The notes beneath the pieces are model-generated. The model had not been told where the DNA came from. It made no database searches and saw only the letters and a program-made list of their open reading frames with translations. The position numbers and the translations under genes were made by a program. 64,000 bases of DNA, from contig CAWKDZ010000005.1 in NCBI GenBank assembly GCA_963848525.1, positions 310,001 to 374,000 of the forward strand, given 5' to 3'. Each line of letters starts with the position of its first letter. Positions within the stretch are counted from its first letter, which is position 1. Source of the DNA: JACCTU01 sp963848525. Lineage in GTDB: Bacteria > Actinomycetota > Thermoleophilia > Gaiellales > Gaiellaceae. Shown piece by piece: positions 1 to 8,923 of this stretch.

Positions 1-39
1 GTGGTCTCCGAGCCCGAGCGTGAGGAGGCGCCCGCCTAA
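1..39 (+). CDS. C-terminal tail of the gene before ctaE (probably ctaD)
   Basis: The window opens inside a reading frame that ends with TAA at 37-39 after 12 codons rich in Glu and Pro. The ATG of ctaE overlaps this stop by one base, so the two are co-translated. Cytochrome oxidase subunit I normally precedes subunit III and often ends in a charged tail like this one; the identity rests on that context only. Confidence 0.4.
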   Translation: MVSEPEREEAPA

Positions 40-644
40 TGGCCGCCGCGCACGCCGAAGCGGTCGAGCACCACCACGGGCCGCCGCCGGCGCACCAGAG
101 CTCGCGCGTCGACTCGCGCGTGCTCGGGATGTTCCTGTTCATCGCGTCGGAGGTGATGCTCTTCGGCGCGTTCTTCACGGCGTACTTCTTCGTCCGCGTC
201 GTCGGGGGCTCGCCGTGGCCGCCGGAGGGGTTCCACCTCCCGGTCTACGTCGCGGGGGTGAACACGGCGATCCTCGTCACCTCGTCGTTCACGATCCACT
301 GGGCGCTCCAGTCGATCAAGCGCGACAACCGCGCAGGCCTCCAGGCCGGGCTCGTGCTCACGCTCGCACTCGGGCTCGTCTTCCTGCTCACCCAGGCGCG
401 CGAGTACTCGCGCATCGGCTTCAACCCGTCCGACGGGGCCTTCGGAACGATCTTCTTCGGGCTCACGGGCCTACACGGAGCGCACGTGTTCGTCGGCCTG
501 ACCCTGCTCACCTTCGCGACGATTCGCGCGTTCCGCGGCCACTTCTCGGCGGAGCATCATCACGGCGTCGAGATCCCGGGGATCTACTGGCACTTCGTCG
601 ACGTAATGTGGATCGTGGTCTACACGACGATCTACATCCTCTAG
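39..644 (+). CDS. ctaE: cytochrome c oxidase subunit III
   Basis: Subunit III of the aa3-type oxidase, an integral membrane protein that stabilises the haem-copper subunit I and its proton uptake. The 201-residue product has a short polar N-terminus followed by about five hydrophobic segments. Family hallmarks are visible: the membrane glutamate in SEVMLFGAFF near residue 30, LTGLHGAHVFVG near residue 140, and the C-terminal WHFVDVMWIVVY. Length matches the five-helix actinobacterial form. Its start overlaps the previous stop (TAATG) and a membrane Usp-like gene follows after 9 bases, so it is the middle of an oxidase operon. Confidence 0.95.
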   Translation: MAAAHAEAVEHHHGPPPAHQSSRVDSRVLGMFLFIASEVMLFGAFFTAYFFVRVVGGSPWPPEGFHLPVYVAGVNTAILVTSSFTIHWALQSIKRDNRAGLQAGLVLTLALGLVFLLTQAREYSRIGFNPSDGAFGTIFFGLTGLHGAHVFVGLTLLTFATIRAFRGHFSAEHHHGVEIPGIYWHFVDVMWIVVYTTIYIL

Positions 645-653
645 GAGCTTCGA

Positions 654-1304
654 ATGCAGAATCCCTTCCGGAGCGAGGCGGAGGCGTTCCGGTTCGTCGT
701 GCGGACGATCGCCTTCTGCGCCGCGATCGTCGTCGCCGCGCTGATCAACAAGTGGCTGGGGATCGCGGTCTTCCTCGTTGCGACCGGGGTCGTGCTCTGG
801 TGGCTCTTCTTCCGCGGCGACCCGAAGCGGCCGATCCAGACGACGACCACGCGGCGTGGCGCCGACGACGAGCGGCGGATCCTCGTGATCGCGAACGAGA
901 CCGTCGGCGGCGAGACGCTCCGGAGCTGCATTCGCAAGCGTGCCGAGGGTTCCCGCGAGGAGGTGCTCGTGGTCGCGCCGGCGCTGAACTCGCCGCTACG
1001 CCACTGGGCCTCCGACGAGGACAGCGCGCGCGCCGCCGCGCAGAAGCGTGTCGAGGCGAGCGTCGAGCAGCTCCGTGGTGGCGGCATCAGCGCGCGCGGC
1101 GAGGTCGGCGACTCGGAGCCCCTCCAGGCGATCGAGGACGCCCTGCGCACCTTCGGCGCGGACGAGATCATCATCTCGACGCACCCGGAGGGCCGCTCGA
1201 ACTGGCTCGAGAAGGGCGTCGTCGCGGGCGCTCGCGAGCGCTTCGCGGTCCCGATCACCCACGTCGTGGTCGACCTCGAAGCCGAGCGCGAAGACGTCCG
1301 CTAG
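654..1304 (+). CDS. membrane-anchored universal-stress-like protein
   Basis: A 216-residue protein with two predicted membrane segments (about residues 17-36 and 38-54) and a cytoplasmic domain from residue 75 on. That domain starts with the beta strand RRILVIANE and contains EEVLVVAPAL, an 'ADEIIIST' strand and a final ITHVVVDL strand, the alpha/beta pattern of UspA folds. No ATP-binding G-x2-G-x9-G motif can be recognised. It follows ctaE by 9 bases, suggesting a link to the oxidase. The stop overlaps by 4 bases the stop of the convergent cytochrome gene. Specific role unknown. Confidence 0.7.
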   Translation: MQNPFRSEAEAFRFVVRTIAFCAAIVVAALINKWLGIAVFLVATGVVLWWLFFRGDPKRPIQTTTTRRGADDERRILVIANETVGGETLRSCIRKRAEGSREEVLVVAPALNSPLRHWASDEDSARAAAQKRVEASVEQLRGGGISARGEVGDSEPLQAIEDALRTFGADEIIISTHPEGRSNWLEKGVVAGARERFAVPITHVVVDLEAEREDVR

Positions 1305-1960
1305 CGCGGGTTGCGGCGCTCGGCGACGAACTGCGCCAGCGCGGTGATCTGCTCGTCGGAGAGCTGGCCCTCGAAGGCCGGCATCCCGCCGCCTCCCTGA
1401 CGAATCTGCTCCTCGATCGCCGCGGCGTCGACGGACGAGTTGTCGAGGTTCGGGCCGATCGTCCCGGTGGCGCCGGCGGCCGCGAGCGTGTGACAGCTCG
1501 CGCAGTTCGACCCGAAGAGCGCGCCCGGGTCCGACGCGCCCTGCGCGCCGCTCTGCGCCCGAGCCTGCGCGATCGCCTCCTCGTTGGCGGCGACCGACGC
1601 GACGTACGTCGCGATCGCACTCATCGCGTCCTCCCGCTCTGCGTCGGTCCACTCGCTCGACGGGAACATGTGCGGCGAGTCCGGCTCGGGCATCGGCGCG
1701 ATCGGGAAGCGCATCTGCCCGAGGACGACCTCGCGGATCGACGACTCGTCGAACCCCTCTTCGCGAGGAGCCGCGAACGCGGCGTCCAGCGAGGGACCGA
1801 TCGTCCCGCGCGTGCCGGCGGCGGCGAGCTCGTGGCAGCTCCCGCACTTCTCCTGGAAGAGACCCTGCCCGTCGCCCGCAGCCTCCTCGTCCGCCAAACC
1901 ACCGGTGCCACACCCCGCGAGCACGAGGGCAAGCAACGCACCGCGGAAGATGCGCAGCAT
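1301..1960 (-). CDS. di-haem cytochrome c lipoprotein
   Basis: An exported electron carrier with two class-I cytochrome c domains. The N-terminus is a lipoprotein signal (LVLAGCGTGG, lipid-anchored Cys at residue 17). Each domain has a haem motif, CGSCH near residue 39 and CASCH near residue 153, each followed by an almost identical block ending GTIGP, which indicates an internal duplication; axial methionines are plausible in 'MPEPDSPHMFP' and 'GGGMPAFEGQLSD'. It faces the cytochrome oxidase genes and probably donates electrons to that oxidase or a related one. It is the last gene of the TPR-STAS-cytochrome unit. Confidence 0.88.
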   Translation of the reverse strand: MLRIFRGALLALVLAGCGTGGLADEEAAGDGQGLFQEKCGSCHELAAAGTRGTIGPSLDAAFAAPREEGFDESSIREVVLGQMRFPIAPMPEPDSPHMFPSSEWTDAEREDAMSAIATYVASVAANEEAIAQARAQSGAQGASDPGALFGSNCASCHTLAAAGATGTIGPNLDNSSVDAAAIEEQIRQGGGGMPAFEGQLSDEQITALAQFVAERRNPR

Positions 1961-1969
1961 TTTCAGCGG

Positions 1970-2329
1970 CTAAGCGGGGCCGGGGGCCTGGAGCTGCTCG
2001 ACGGCCTCGTCGCGCGTGGCGTGGATCGTGAAGACGCGGTCGAGCCCGGTGATCTCGAAGATCTTCGTGATGTTGCGGTCCGAGCAGACGAGTGAAAGCT
2101 GACCGTCGTTCGTCCGCAGCCGTTTGACCCCGCCCACGAGCACGCCGAGCGTCGTCGAGTCGATGAACGTCGTGTTCGTGAAGTCGACGATCACGTTCTG
2201 CCCGCCCTGGGAGATCACGTCCAGGAGCTGCTGCTTGAACTCCGGCGCGGTGTAGAGATCGACCTCGCCCGCGAGCGAGATCACGTAGGCGTCGTCGCCG
2301 AGCTGCTCGGTCTTGATGTCGAAGTTCAT
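1970..2329 (-). CDS. STAS-domain anti-sigma factor antagonist
   Basis: A 119-residue single STAS domain of the SpoIIAA/RsbV type, which releases a sigma factor by binding its anti-sigma kinase when unphosphorylated. The core motif VDFTNTTFIDSTTLGVLVGG carries the phosphorylatable Ser at residue 58. A purine-rich GGGGGAG lies just before the ATG. No anti-sigma kinase or sigma gene lies nearby, so its partner is elsewhere. It sits 38 bases after the TPR gene and 9 bases before the cytochrome gene. Confidence 0.9.
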   Translation of the reverse strand: MNFDIKTEQLGDDAYVISLAGEVDLYTAPEFKQQLLDVISQGGQNVIVDFTNTTFIDSTTLGVLVGGVKRLRTNDGQLSLVCSDRNITKIFEITGLDRVFTIHATRDEAVEQLQAPGPA

Positions 2330-2367
2330 CGCTCCCCCGTAGGCCGGACGCTCAGGACGCGCGGAGT

Positions 2368-3114
2368 CTAACTACCCGGCTGTGATTCGAGCTGCTTGAT
2401 CCTCTCCCGGACCGCGCCGGCGGTCGGGTCCTCCGGCGCCAGCTGGACGAAGCGCTTGTACGCGGCGATGGCCGTCGGGAGGTCGCTCGCAGCCTCGGCG
2501 GTCTGCGCCAGCTCGAACTGCACGGCGGCGTCGTTGGGCTCGGAGGCGGCCACCTTCTTGTAGGCGACCACGGCGTTCCTGTAGGCCTGGCCGAGCCTCG
2601 TGAAGGCCTGCGTCAGCGCCTCGTTGTGCCGCGCGGAGAGCGCATCCGTGAGCGGGTCGGTCCCGAGCGCCTGGCCGATCCCCTCGGACGATGGCGGCCG
2701 GAACGTCGAGCCCGGCACGTCCGTCTGGAGCCTGAGCTGCGCGAGCTGTGCCTCGAGCCGGTAGCGGTTCGCCTGCTGGATGTAGAGACCGGCGAGCTCA
2801 CGCTGGGCCTCGACGTCGTTCGGGCGCAGATCGGTGTAGCGCGCGAGCGGCTGGAGCGACTCCTCGGTCTCGCCCTGGTTCTGGAGGGCCGTCGCGAGGT
2901 CGCGCCACGCCTGCGCGTCGCGCGGGTTGGCCTCGATCCGCTCGCGCGCGTCGTCCTCCGACGGGCCGCCCCCGGCGGCGCGCTCCTGGAGGAGGATGTC
3001 CTGGAGCCCCCCGAAGCCCGTTCCCACGCCGAACAGCACGAAGCTCGCGGCGAAGGCGATCGCCAGGAAGAGGAAGACCCACTTCGCGCGAGCGCGAAGC
3101 TTCGGGAAGAACAT
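2368..3114 (-). CDS. membrane-anchored TPR-repeat protein
   Basis: A 248-residue protein with a membrane anchor (WVFLFLAIAFAASFVLFGVG, about residues 12-31) and a periplasmic or outer-face region of tetratricopeptide repeats: a first at about 62-95, another at 96-125 and a last pair at about 175-240. The ATG at 3114 is chosen because it follows GGAAG at good spacing; an upstream start would only add Arg-rich sequence belonging to the remnant next door. TPR modules bind protein partners; nothing more specific can be said. Confidence 0.8.
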   Translation of the reverse strand: MFFPKLRARAKWVFLFLAIAFAASFVLFGVGTGFGGLQDILLQERAAGGGPSEDDARERIEANPRDAQAWRDLATALQNQGETEESLQPLARYTDLRPNDVEAQRELAGLYIQQANRYRLEAQLAQLRLQTDVPGSTFRPPSSEGIGQALGTDPLTDALSARHNEALTQAFTRLGQAYRNAVVAYKKVAASEPNDAAVQFELAQTAEAASDLPTAIAAYKRFVQLAPEDPTAGAVRERIKQLESQPGS

Positions 3115-3125
3115 CGTGTCTTCCG

Positions 3126-3352
3126 CTACACGAGACGGTGGAACGGCGCGGGCGCCGCCGCGGGCATGCGTGCCCGCGCGCCGGGCGCTGCGTCGATCAG
3201 CTCGAGCCAATCCGTCGTTCCTTTCTCATAGCGGACGTTCCCCTGGATCAGGGCGAAGGGTACGCGCTCCGGCGAGCCTCCGAAGAGCCGCGATCCGGCG
3301 CGTCCAAGGCAGGACCCAGTCTGCGGCGCACACCGTCACGCCGTCGATGGTA
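3126..3352 (-). pseudogene. remnant of an amidohydrolase gene
   Basis: Two pieces of an amidohydrolase (Atz/Trz or chlorohydrolase type) remain, in different frames. The upstream piece (about 3352-3310) reads IDGVTVCAADWVLP, like the first strand of these enzymes. The downstream piece (about 3300-3126) reads LFGGSPERVPFALIQGN and then RYEKGTTDWLEL and ARARMP, matching their usual C-terminus, and ends at a TAG 11 bases before the TPR gene. The whole metal-binding barrel of some 300 residues is missing, so this is a deletion scar. The family match is from memory of the motifs. Confidence 0.6.
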
Positions 3353-3371
3353 CTGACGCCTTGCTCGAGCC

Positions 3372-4763
3372 CTACTTGACGCCGATCAGCGTCATCGTGC
3401 GCTCGAGCTTGTTGCCGTTGACGTCACCGAGGTCGAGCCGCAGCTGGTACGTGCGCCCCGCCCTGGGAGTGAACCGTGGTCGCACGGTGATCCAGCCGTC
3501 GAACGCGATCGTCGCGACGGGCTGCTCGACGCGGATCAGGCGACCGCGCTCGAAGACGCGCATCGTCATGCCCACGCGGGAGCCGGGGCCGCTGCGATAG
3601 CCGAACTTCGTCGTCGGGACGCGCACCGCCGGGTTGGCACGGCCGCCCTTGACGTTGACGGTCGCGTTCCGACCGTCGACCAGGCGCCCCAGCACGGAGA
3701 ACTGGTCGAACGCAGGCTTCTCGAGGCCACCGTAGGTGAGCAGGCCGCTCTGCCACAGGTTGACGTCGTTGTCGCGGATCGCGAACCAGATCAGCATGTT
3801 CACGCGCGGGTTGCGGCGCGCCATGTTCACGGCCGTCGTCATGTAGGACGACTGCTGCGCGTAGGTGACCCCGCGCGGGTCCTCGGGCCTCGTCTCGTGG
3901 CCGTACTCGGTCAGCCAGAGCGGGATGTTCTTGCGTCCGAACCACTTGTCGAGCTGCGCCCCGAAGCGGGGCAGCGTCGTCATCGAGACGTTCGGCCAGC
4001 GGACGAGCTGCGTGGGCGGCTGGTTCGCGGGCGACGAATACGGGTGGTGGGCGAAGGCCTGGAAGACGACCTTCGGGCGAACCTTCGAGAGCAGCTCGGC
4101 GAAGTGGGCAGGGGCATGGGAGGGCGACGTGCTCAGGCGACGAGGCGAGGTCTCCCCGATCGCGACGTTTGCCGTGCGCGAGCCCGCCTTGAGGCCGGCA
4201 TACGCGGCGCGGTAGAGGCTCGCGTAGATCCTCGGCGAGACGGAGCGGCCGCGCGAGTCGTACTGCGGCGCGAGGAAGAGCTGCAGGTTCGGCTCGTTCC
4301 AGACCGAGTAGAAGCGCACGAACGGGAAGCCGCGGTTGCGGCCGGAGTAACGCGACGACAACGCGCGCGCGAAGTTGGTCAGGTCGGCGAGCCGGCGTGG
4401 CGCGCGGTTCCTCGCGGACCCGGCCCAGGCCGGCGTGCCGTAGATCGTGAGCATGACCTCGATGTCGCGGTCGGCCGCCTGGCGCACGAACTCGTCGAGG
4501 TCTTCCCAGCGGTAGGCCGGGTCGAAGGAGTTTGCTCCGTTCGCGGGCCGCCGCGGCGCGACGTTGAACCAGTAGACGGTCGTCTTCATGATCGTCGCGT
4601 TCGCGTGCATCGCGCGATCGCGCATGAAGAAGCGATCGGGGAGCCAGCGGAAGTATGGGTCGTCCTGGAAGCCCATCCACATCCGCGGCGCAGCGCTCGC
4701 GACGGTCGGCGCCATCAGGGCGACGAGCAGGGCGAGCAGGGCGATGCGAACGAGGCGGGTCAT
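3372..4763 (-). CDS. secreted clan-A glycoside hydrolase
   Basis: An exported (beta/alpha)8-barrel glycosidase of 463 residues. A Sec signal peptide (TRLVRIALLALLVALMAP, cleavage after ASA near residue 24) is followed by the barrel. The acid/base glutamate is in FYSVWNEPNL near residue 155 and the likely nucleophile in LWLTEYGHET near residue 290, the arrangement of GH5/GH39-like enzymes. From about residue 370 a small beta domain follows. The start at 4763 has GGAGG nine bases upstream; the ATG at 4772 touches that sequence and is less likely. Substrate unknown. Confidence 0.82.
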   Translation of the reverse strand: MTRLVRIALLALLVALMAPTVASAAPRMWMGFQDDPYFRWLPDRFFMRDRAMHANATIMKTTVYWFNVAPRRPANGANSFDPAYRWEDLDEFVRQAADRDIEVMLTIYGTPAWAGSARNRAPRRLADLTNFARALSSRYSGRNRGFPFVRFYSVWNEPNLQLFLAPQYDSRGRSVSPRIYASLYRAAYAGLKAGSRTANVAIGETSPRRLSTSPSHAPAHFAELLSKVRPKVVFQAFAHHPYSSPANQPPTQLVRWPNVSMTTLPRFGAQLDKWFGRKNIPLWLTEYGHETRPEDPRGVTYAQQSSYMTTAVNMARRNPRVNMLIWFAIRDNDVNLWQSGLLTYGGLEKPAFDQFSVLGRLVDGRNATVNVKGGRANPAVRVPTTKFGYRSGPGSRVGMTMRVFERGRLIRVEQPVATIAFDGWITVRPRFTPRAGRTYQLRLDLGDVNGNKLERTMTLIGVK

Positions 4764-4848
4764 GGGCGGCATCCTCCGATCAGACGAGCAAACGCGCCGG
4801 ACGGTAGCGACCGCACGTTCGGATTTCGTAAGGCCTTCGGCGACGCGC

Positions 4849-5619
4849 TCAGGAGGCTTCGAGCGACTCCTCGTACGACCGCTCCCAGCGCCGTTCCATC
4901 ACCACCGCGAGCCAGATCGAGAGCTCGAAGAGGGCCAGCAGCGGCACGACCTCGAAGGCGAGCGAGATCGGGTCGACGGTGGGCAGGAGCACCGCCACGA
5001 GGAAGACCAGGAAGATCCCCATTCGCCGGTTGCGCCGCAGCTTGTCGGCGCTGAGCACGCGCAGGCGCACGAGCGCGAGGATGAAGATCGGCATCTCGAA
5101 GACGAGGCCGAGCCCGAGCACGGCCATCGTCACGAACGAGTAGTAGTAGCTCGCGCGGATCTCGACGTCGTAGAACTCGCTGTTGAAGTCGGTCAGGAAC
5201 GCGAGCGCCCGCGGGAGCACGACGAAGTAGGCGAAGGCGGCGCCGGCGGCGAAGAGCACCGTGCCGAGCACGACGAAGAGCGAGACAACGCGCTGCGTGT
5301 GCTGCTCCAGCGCGGGCGCGAGAAAGCTCCAGAGCTGGTAGAGGACGATCGGCAGCGCGAGCGCGAGCCCGGCGTAGAGCGAGACCTTGACGGCGGTGAA
5401 GAACGGCTCCGTAACGCCGAGCGTGATCAGCCGCTTGTCGTCGGGCAACGGCTCCGCGAGCCAGCGCAGGATGTTCTCCTGGAACGCGAACGCGACGACG
5501 AACGCGACGCCGATCGCCACGAATGAGATCAGCAGCCGCGTGCGGAGCTCGCCGAGATGCTCGACGAGGGTTGCCTCCTCACCGGGCGCGAGGCGCCGCG
5601 GCAGGCGAGCGCGTGCCAC
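4849..5619 (-). CDS. tatC: Sec-independent protein translocase TatC
   Basis: Multi-spanning receptor of the twin-arginine translocase that recognises RR signal peptides of folded proteins. The 256-residue product begins with the family signature LVEHLGELRTRLL and has six hydrophobic segments; the conserved loop motif 'PILLYQLW' appears as PIVLYQLWSFLAPAL, and a glutamate is kept in FEMPIFIL. Start is GTG. It follows tatA by 9 bases. The exported glycosidase gene follows 85 bases downstream but has a Sec-type signal. Confidence 0.97.
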   Translation of the reverse strand: MARARLPRRLAPGEEATLVEHLGELRTRLLISFVAIGVAFVVAFAFQENILRWLAEPLPDDKRLITLGVTEPFFTAVKVSLYAGLALALPIVLYQLWSFLAPALEQHTQRVVSLFVVLGTVLFAAGAAFAYFVVLPRALAFLTDFNSEFYDVEIRASYYYSFVTMAVLGLGLVFEMPIFILALVRLRVLSADKLRRNRRMGIFLVFLVAVLLPTVDPISLAFEVVPLLALFELSIWLAVVMERRWERSYEESLEAS

Positions 5620-5628
5620 GGCGGCGCC

Positions 5629-5865
5629 CTAGATGGAGTCGCGCTCGCGTGCCGTCACGACAGGCTCGTTCTCGTCGGTCGGCGTGCCGAGCTCGCGCCG
5701 TGCGTCGTCGACGGCGTCGTCGTCCTTGCCCTGGATCGAGTCCTTGAACTCACGCATGCCGCGACCGAGCGAGCGTCCCATCTCCGGCAGCCGCTTCGGC
5801 CCGAAGACGATCAACGCGACGACCAGCAGGATGATGATCTCGGTGGCGCCGATGCCGAAGGGCAT
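5629..5865 (-). CDS. tatA: Sec-independent protein translocase TatA
   Basis: A 78-residue pore-forming component of the twin-arginine translocase. It has the typical N-terminal membrane helix (ATEIIILLVVALIVFG), the FGPKRLPEMGRSLGRG hinge and amphipathic helix, and an acidic tail. No TatB is seen, so TatA may serve both roles as in many Gram-positives. The ATG at 5865 has no Shine-Dalgarno sequence but a TACGCT hexamer seven bases upstream, which suggests a leaderless mRNA. Confidence 0.95.
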   Translation of the reverse strand: MPFGIGATEIIILLVVALIVFGPKRLPEMGRSLGRGMREFKDSIQGKDDDAVDDARRELGTPTDENEPVVTARERDSI

Positions 5866-5872
5866 GGAGCAG

Positions 5873-5878
5873 AGCGTA
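5873..5878 (-). promoter_or_regulatory. -10 element of tatA, leaderless type
   Basis: TACGCT on the minus strand, seven bases before the ATG of tatA, which lacks a ribosome binding site. Confidence 0.55.
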
Positions 5879-5898
5879 CCACCCGGTCCGAGCCGTCT

Positions 5899-5915
5899 CG
5901 CGGCCCCGGGCCGCG
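5899..5915. other. hairpin between tatA and sufC
   Basis: A 7-bp perfect inverted repeat (CGCGGCC with GGCCGCG, 3-base loop) lies in the divergent spacer just upstream of the sufC -10 hexamer. It could be an operator or a chance GC palindrome. Confidence 0.3.
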
Positions 5916-5919
5916 CGGC

Positions 5920-5925
5920 TACCAT
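5920..5925 (+). promoter_or_regulatory. probable -10 element of the suf operon
   Basis: TACCAT, about 58 bases before the sufC start, giving an mRNA with a leader of roughly 50 bases. The leader contains GTAGAGGTAGG, a possible ribosome binding site. Confidence 0.4.
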
Positions 5926-5983
5926 GTGTCACGAAGCCGCCCGAGAAGCGGCTCCCCAACTTCGTAGAGGTAGGCACAAACTC

Positions 5984-6756
<773 letters not shown>

Positions 6757-6760
<4 letters not shown>

Positions 6761-8184
6761 CGCAGACCGAGACCGAAGTCGTCCAGGGGATCGGCTCCGA
6801 CTACGAGGTCAAGTACGGGTTCTCGAGCCCCGACGAGGCGAAGGACTACTTCTTCAAGTCGGGCCGTGGGCTCAACCACGAGATCGTCGAGGCGATCTCC
6901 TCACACAAGAACGAGCCCGAATGGATGCGGAAGTTCCGCCACAAGTCACTCGACTATTTCCTCGCGCGCCCGCTGCCGCAATGGGGCGGCAACCTGAACG
7001 ACATCGACTTCGAGCACATCTTCTATTACATCCGTCCGACCGAGAAGCAGGCCTCCAAGTGGGAGGACCTGCCCGCCGACATCAAGGACACCTGGGACAA
7101 GCTCGGGATCCCGGAGGCGGAGAAGAAGTACCTCGCCGGCGTCGGCGCGCAGTACGAGAGCGAGGTCGTCTACCACAAGCTCCAGGAGAGTCTCGAGCAG
7201 CAGGGCGTGATCTTCCTCGACATGGACTCGGGCCTGCGCGAGCACGAGGAGCTCGTCAAGCAGTACTTCGGCACGATCATCCCGCAGAACGACAACAAGT
7301 TCGCGGCGCTGAACTCCGCCGTCTGGTCGGGCGGCTCGTTCATCTACGTGCCGCCGGGCGTGAGGATCGAGATGCCGCTCCAGGCCTACTTCCGCATCAA
7401 CGCGGAGAACATGGGCCAGTTCGAGCGCACGCTGATCATCGTCGACGAGGGCGCGTACGTGCACTACGTCGAGGGCTGCACCGCGCCGATCTACACGTCC
7501 GACTCGCTGCACTCGGCCGTCGTCGAGATCGTGGTCAAGAAGGACGCGCGCTGCCGCTACACGACGATCCAGAACTGGTCGACGAACGTCTACAACCTCG
7601 TCACCAAGCGCGCCGTCGCCTACGAGGGCGCGACGATGGAGTGGGTCGACGGGAACCTCGGCTCGAAGCTGACGATGAAGTACCCGGCGATCTGGCTCCT
7701 CGGTGAGCGCGCGCACGGCGAGGTCTTGTCGATCGCGTTCGCGGGCAAGGGGCAGCATCAAGACGCGGGTGGGAAGGCGGTGCACGTCGCGCCGAAGACG
7801 TCGTCGGTGATCACGTCGAAGTCGATCTCCAAGAACGGCGGACGCGCCGGCTACCGCGGCTTGCTCGAGGTCGCCAAGGGCGCGCACGGCGCTCGCTCGA
7901 AGGTCGTCTGCGACGCGCTGATCCTCGACGAGGAGTCGCGCTCCGACACCTACCCGTACATCCGCATCGACGAGAGCGACGTCAACATCGGCCACGAGGC
8001 GACGGTCTCGAAGATCGGCGAGGAGCAGCTCTTCTATCTGATGTCGCGCGGCCTTTCGGAGGCCGAGGCCTCGGCGCTGATCGTCTCCGGCTTCGTCGAG
8101 CCGATCACGAAGGAGCTTCCACTCGAGTACGCCGTAGAGATGAACCGGTTGATCCAGCTCCAGATGGAAGGCTCGGTCGGTTGA
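6757..8184 (+). CDS. sufB: Fe-S cluster assembly scaffold SufB
   Basis: Scaffold subunit that builds the nascent [4Fe-4S] cluster together with SufD and SufC. The 475 residues match the family length, and typical blocks are present: GVIFLDMDSGLREH near residue 150, the beta-helix region with YVHYVEGCTAP (cysteine near 243), and the C-terminal MSRGLSEAEASALIVSGF shared with SufD. GTG start in a GTGA overlap with sufC. Its stop overlaps the TTG of the first VOC gene, so that gene is translationally coupled to it. Confidence 0.97.
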
Positions 8185-8570
8185 TCGACGTCGAGCGCGT
8201 GGACTACATCCGCGTTCCCGTGGACGACATCGAGAAGGCGAACCATTTCTACGGCGAGCAGCTGGGTCTCCGGCGCAACCCCAACTCGCCTTCGGACGAC
8301 TGGGTCGAGTACGAGGTGGGCAACGTCACGCTCGCGGTGATGACGCCGCACACACACGAGTACGAGTTCACGCCGCTGCCGCCGTCTACGATCGCGCTTC
8401 GCGTCCGCGACGTCGCGGCCGCGAAGGCGAAGCTCGAGGAGGCCGGCCTCGAGGTAGGCGAGATGTGGGACTCCGGTAAGTGCAGAGGCGCCGGCGTCAA
8501 CGATCCCGCCGGCAATCGAGTGCTCCTGCACCATCGCTACGCGCCGTACCCGGATGGTTCGATGCCGTGA
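8181..8570 (+). CDS. VOC-fold protein 1 of the suf operon
   Basis: A 129-residue single VOC (glyoxalase/dioxygenase fold) protein: two beta-alpha-beta3 modules, the first at about 5-55, the second at about 70-120. The first metal-ligand position (usually His in the opening strand) is Tyr9, and the last (Glu after DPxGN) is Leu in GNRVLLHHRYAP. A cysteine at residue 101 in DSGKC is shared by all six VOC domains here. TTG start in a TTGA overlap with sufB. It is unlikely to be a canonical metalloenzyme. Function unknown. Confidence 0.85.
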   Translation: MIDVERVDYIRVPVDDIEKANHFYGEQLGLRRNPNSPSDDWVEYEVGNVTLAVMTPHTHEYEFTPLPPSTIALRVRDVAAAKAKLEEAGLEVGEMWDSGKCRGAGVNDPAGNRVLLHHRYAPYPDGSMP

Positions 8571-8923
8571 TCGAGCGGGTCGACTTCGTCGGCTTCCTCA
8601 CTCAGGACATCCAGCGTGCGAAGCGCTTCTACACCGAGGTGCTCGGGCTCGAGGTCGAAAGCGAGGGTGAGCACGACATCGAGTTCACGCTCGGGCAGGT
8701 GACGCTCGACGTGTTCGACCCATCGTCGATCGGGCAGCCGTTCGCGCCCTCGATCGCAGGGTTCGCGCTGCGGGTCGACGACGTGGACGAGCGCCGCGCC
8801 GAGCTGGAGGCTCAGGGCGTCGGCTTCGACGGCGAGACGATCGAGACGGGTGTTTGTAAGCAGGCGTGGTTCAAGGACCCCGACGGGAACGTGCTGATGC
8901 TCCACCGGAGGTTCGACGCTTGA
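8567..8923 (+). CDS. VOC-fold protein 2 of the suf operon
   Basis: A 118-residue VOC protein with the same plan as its neighbours. It opens with VIERVDFVGFLTQD (Phe at the usual first metal ligand), has VTLDVFDP in the fourth strand, ETGVC with the invariant Cys at residue 97, and ends GNVLMLHRRFDA, where Met replaces the metal-binding Glu. GTG start overlapping the previous stop by four bases. This copy is the most divergent at its C-terminus, lacking the final Tyr-Ala-Pro tail. Confidence 0.85.
   Translation: MIERVDFVGFLTQDIQRAKRFYTEVLGLEVESEGEHDIEFTLGQVTLDVFDPSSIGQPFAPSIAGFALRVDDVDERRAELEAQGVGFDGETIETGVCKQAWFKDPDGNVLMLHRRFDA

Noticed and set aside
20..2095. Long Arg/Pro-rich open frames overlapping the oxidase, cytochrome and STAS genes, and many similar ones elsewhere
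   Set aside because: They are antisense or shifted readings of well-supported genes and are typical of 70% GC DNA.
3160..3177. Hairpin GCGGGCA/TGCCCGC as a terminator
   Set aside because: It lies inside the coding part of the amidohydrolase remnant, upstream of a gene on the same strand, with no T-tract.
5924..5983. An ATG at 5924 as the start of sufC
   Set aside because: It lies within the TACCAT promoter hexamer and would add residues not seen in the family; TTG 5984 fits the family start.
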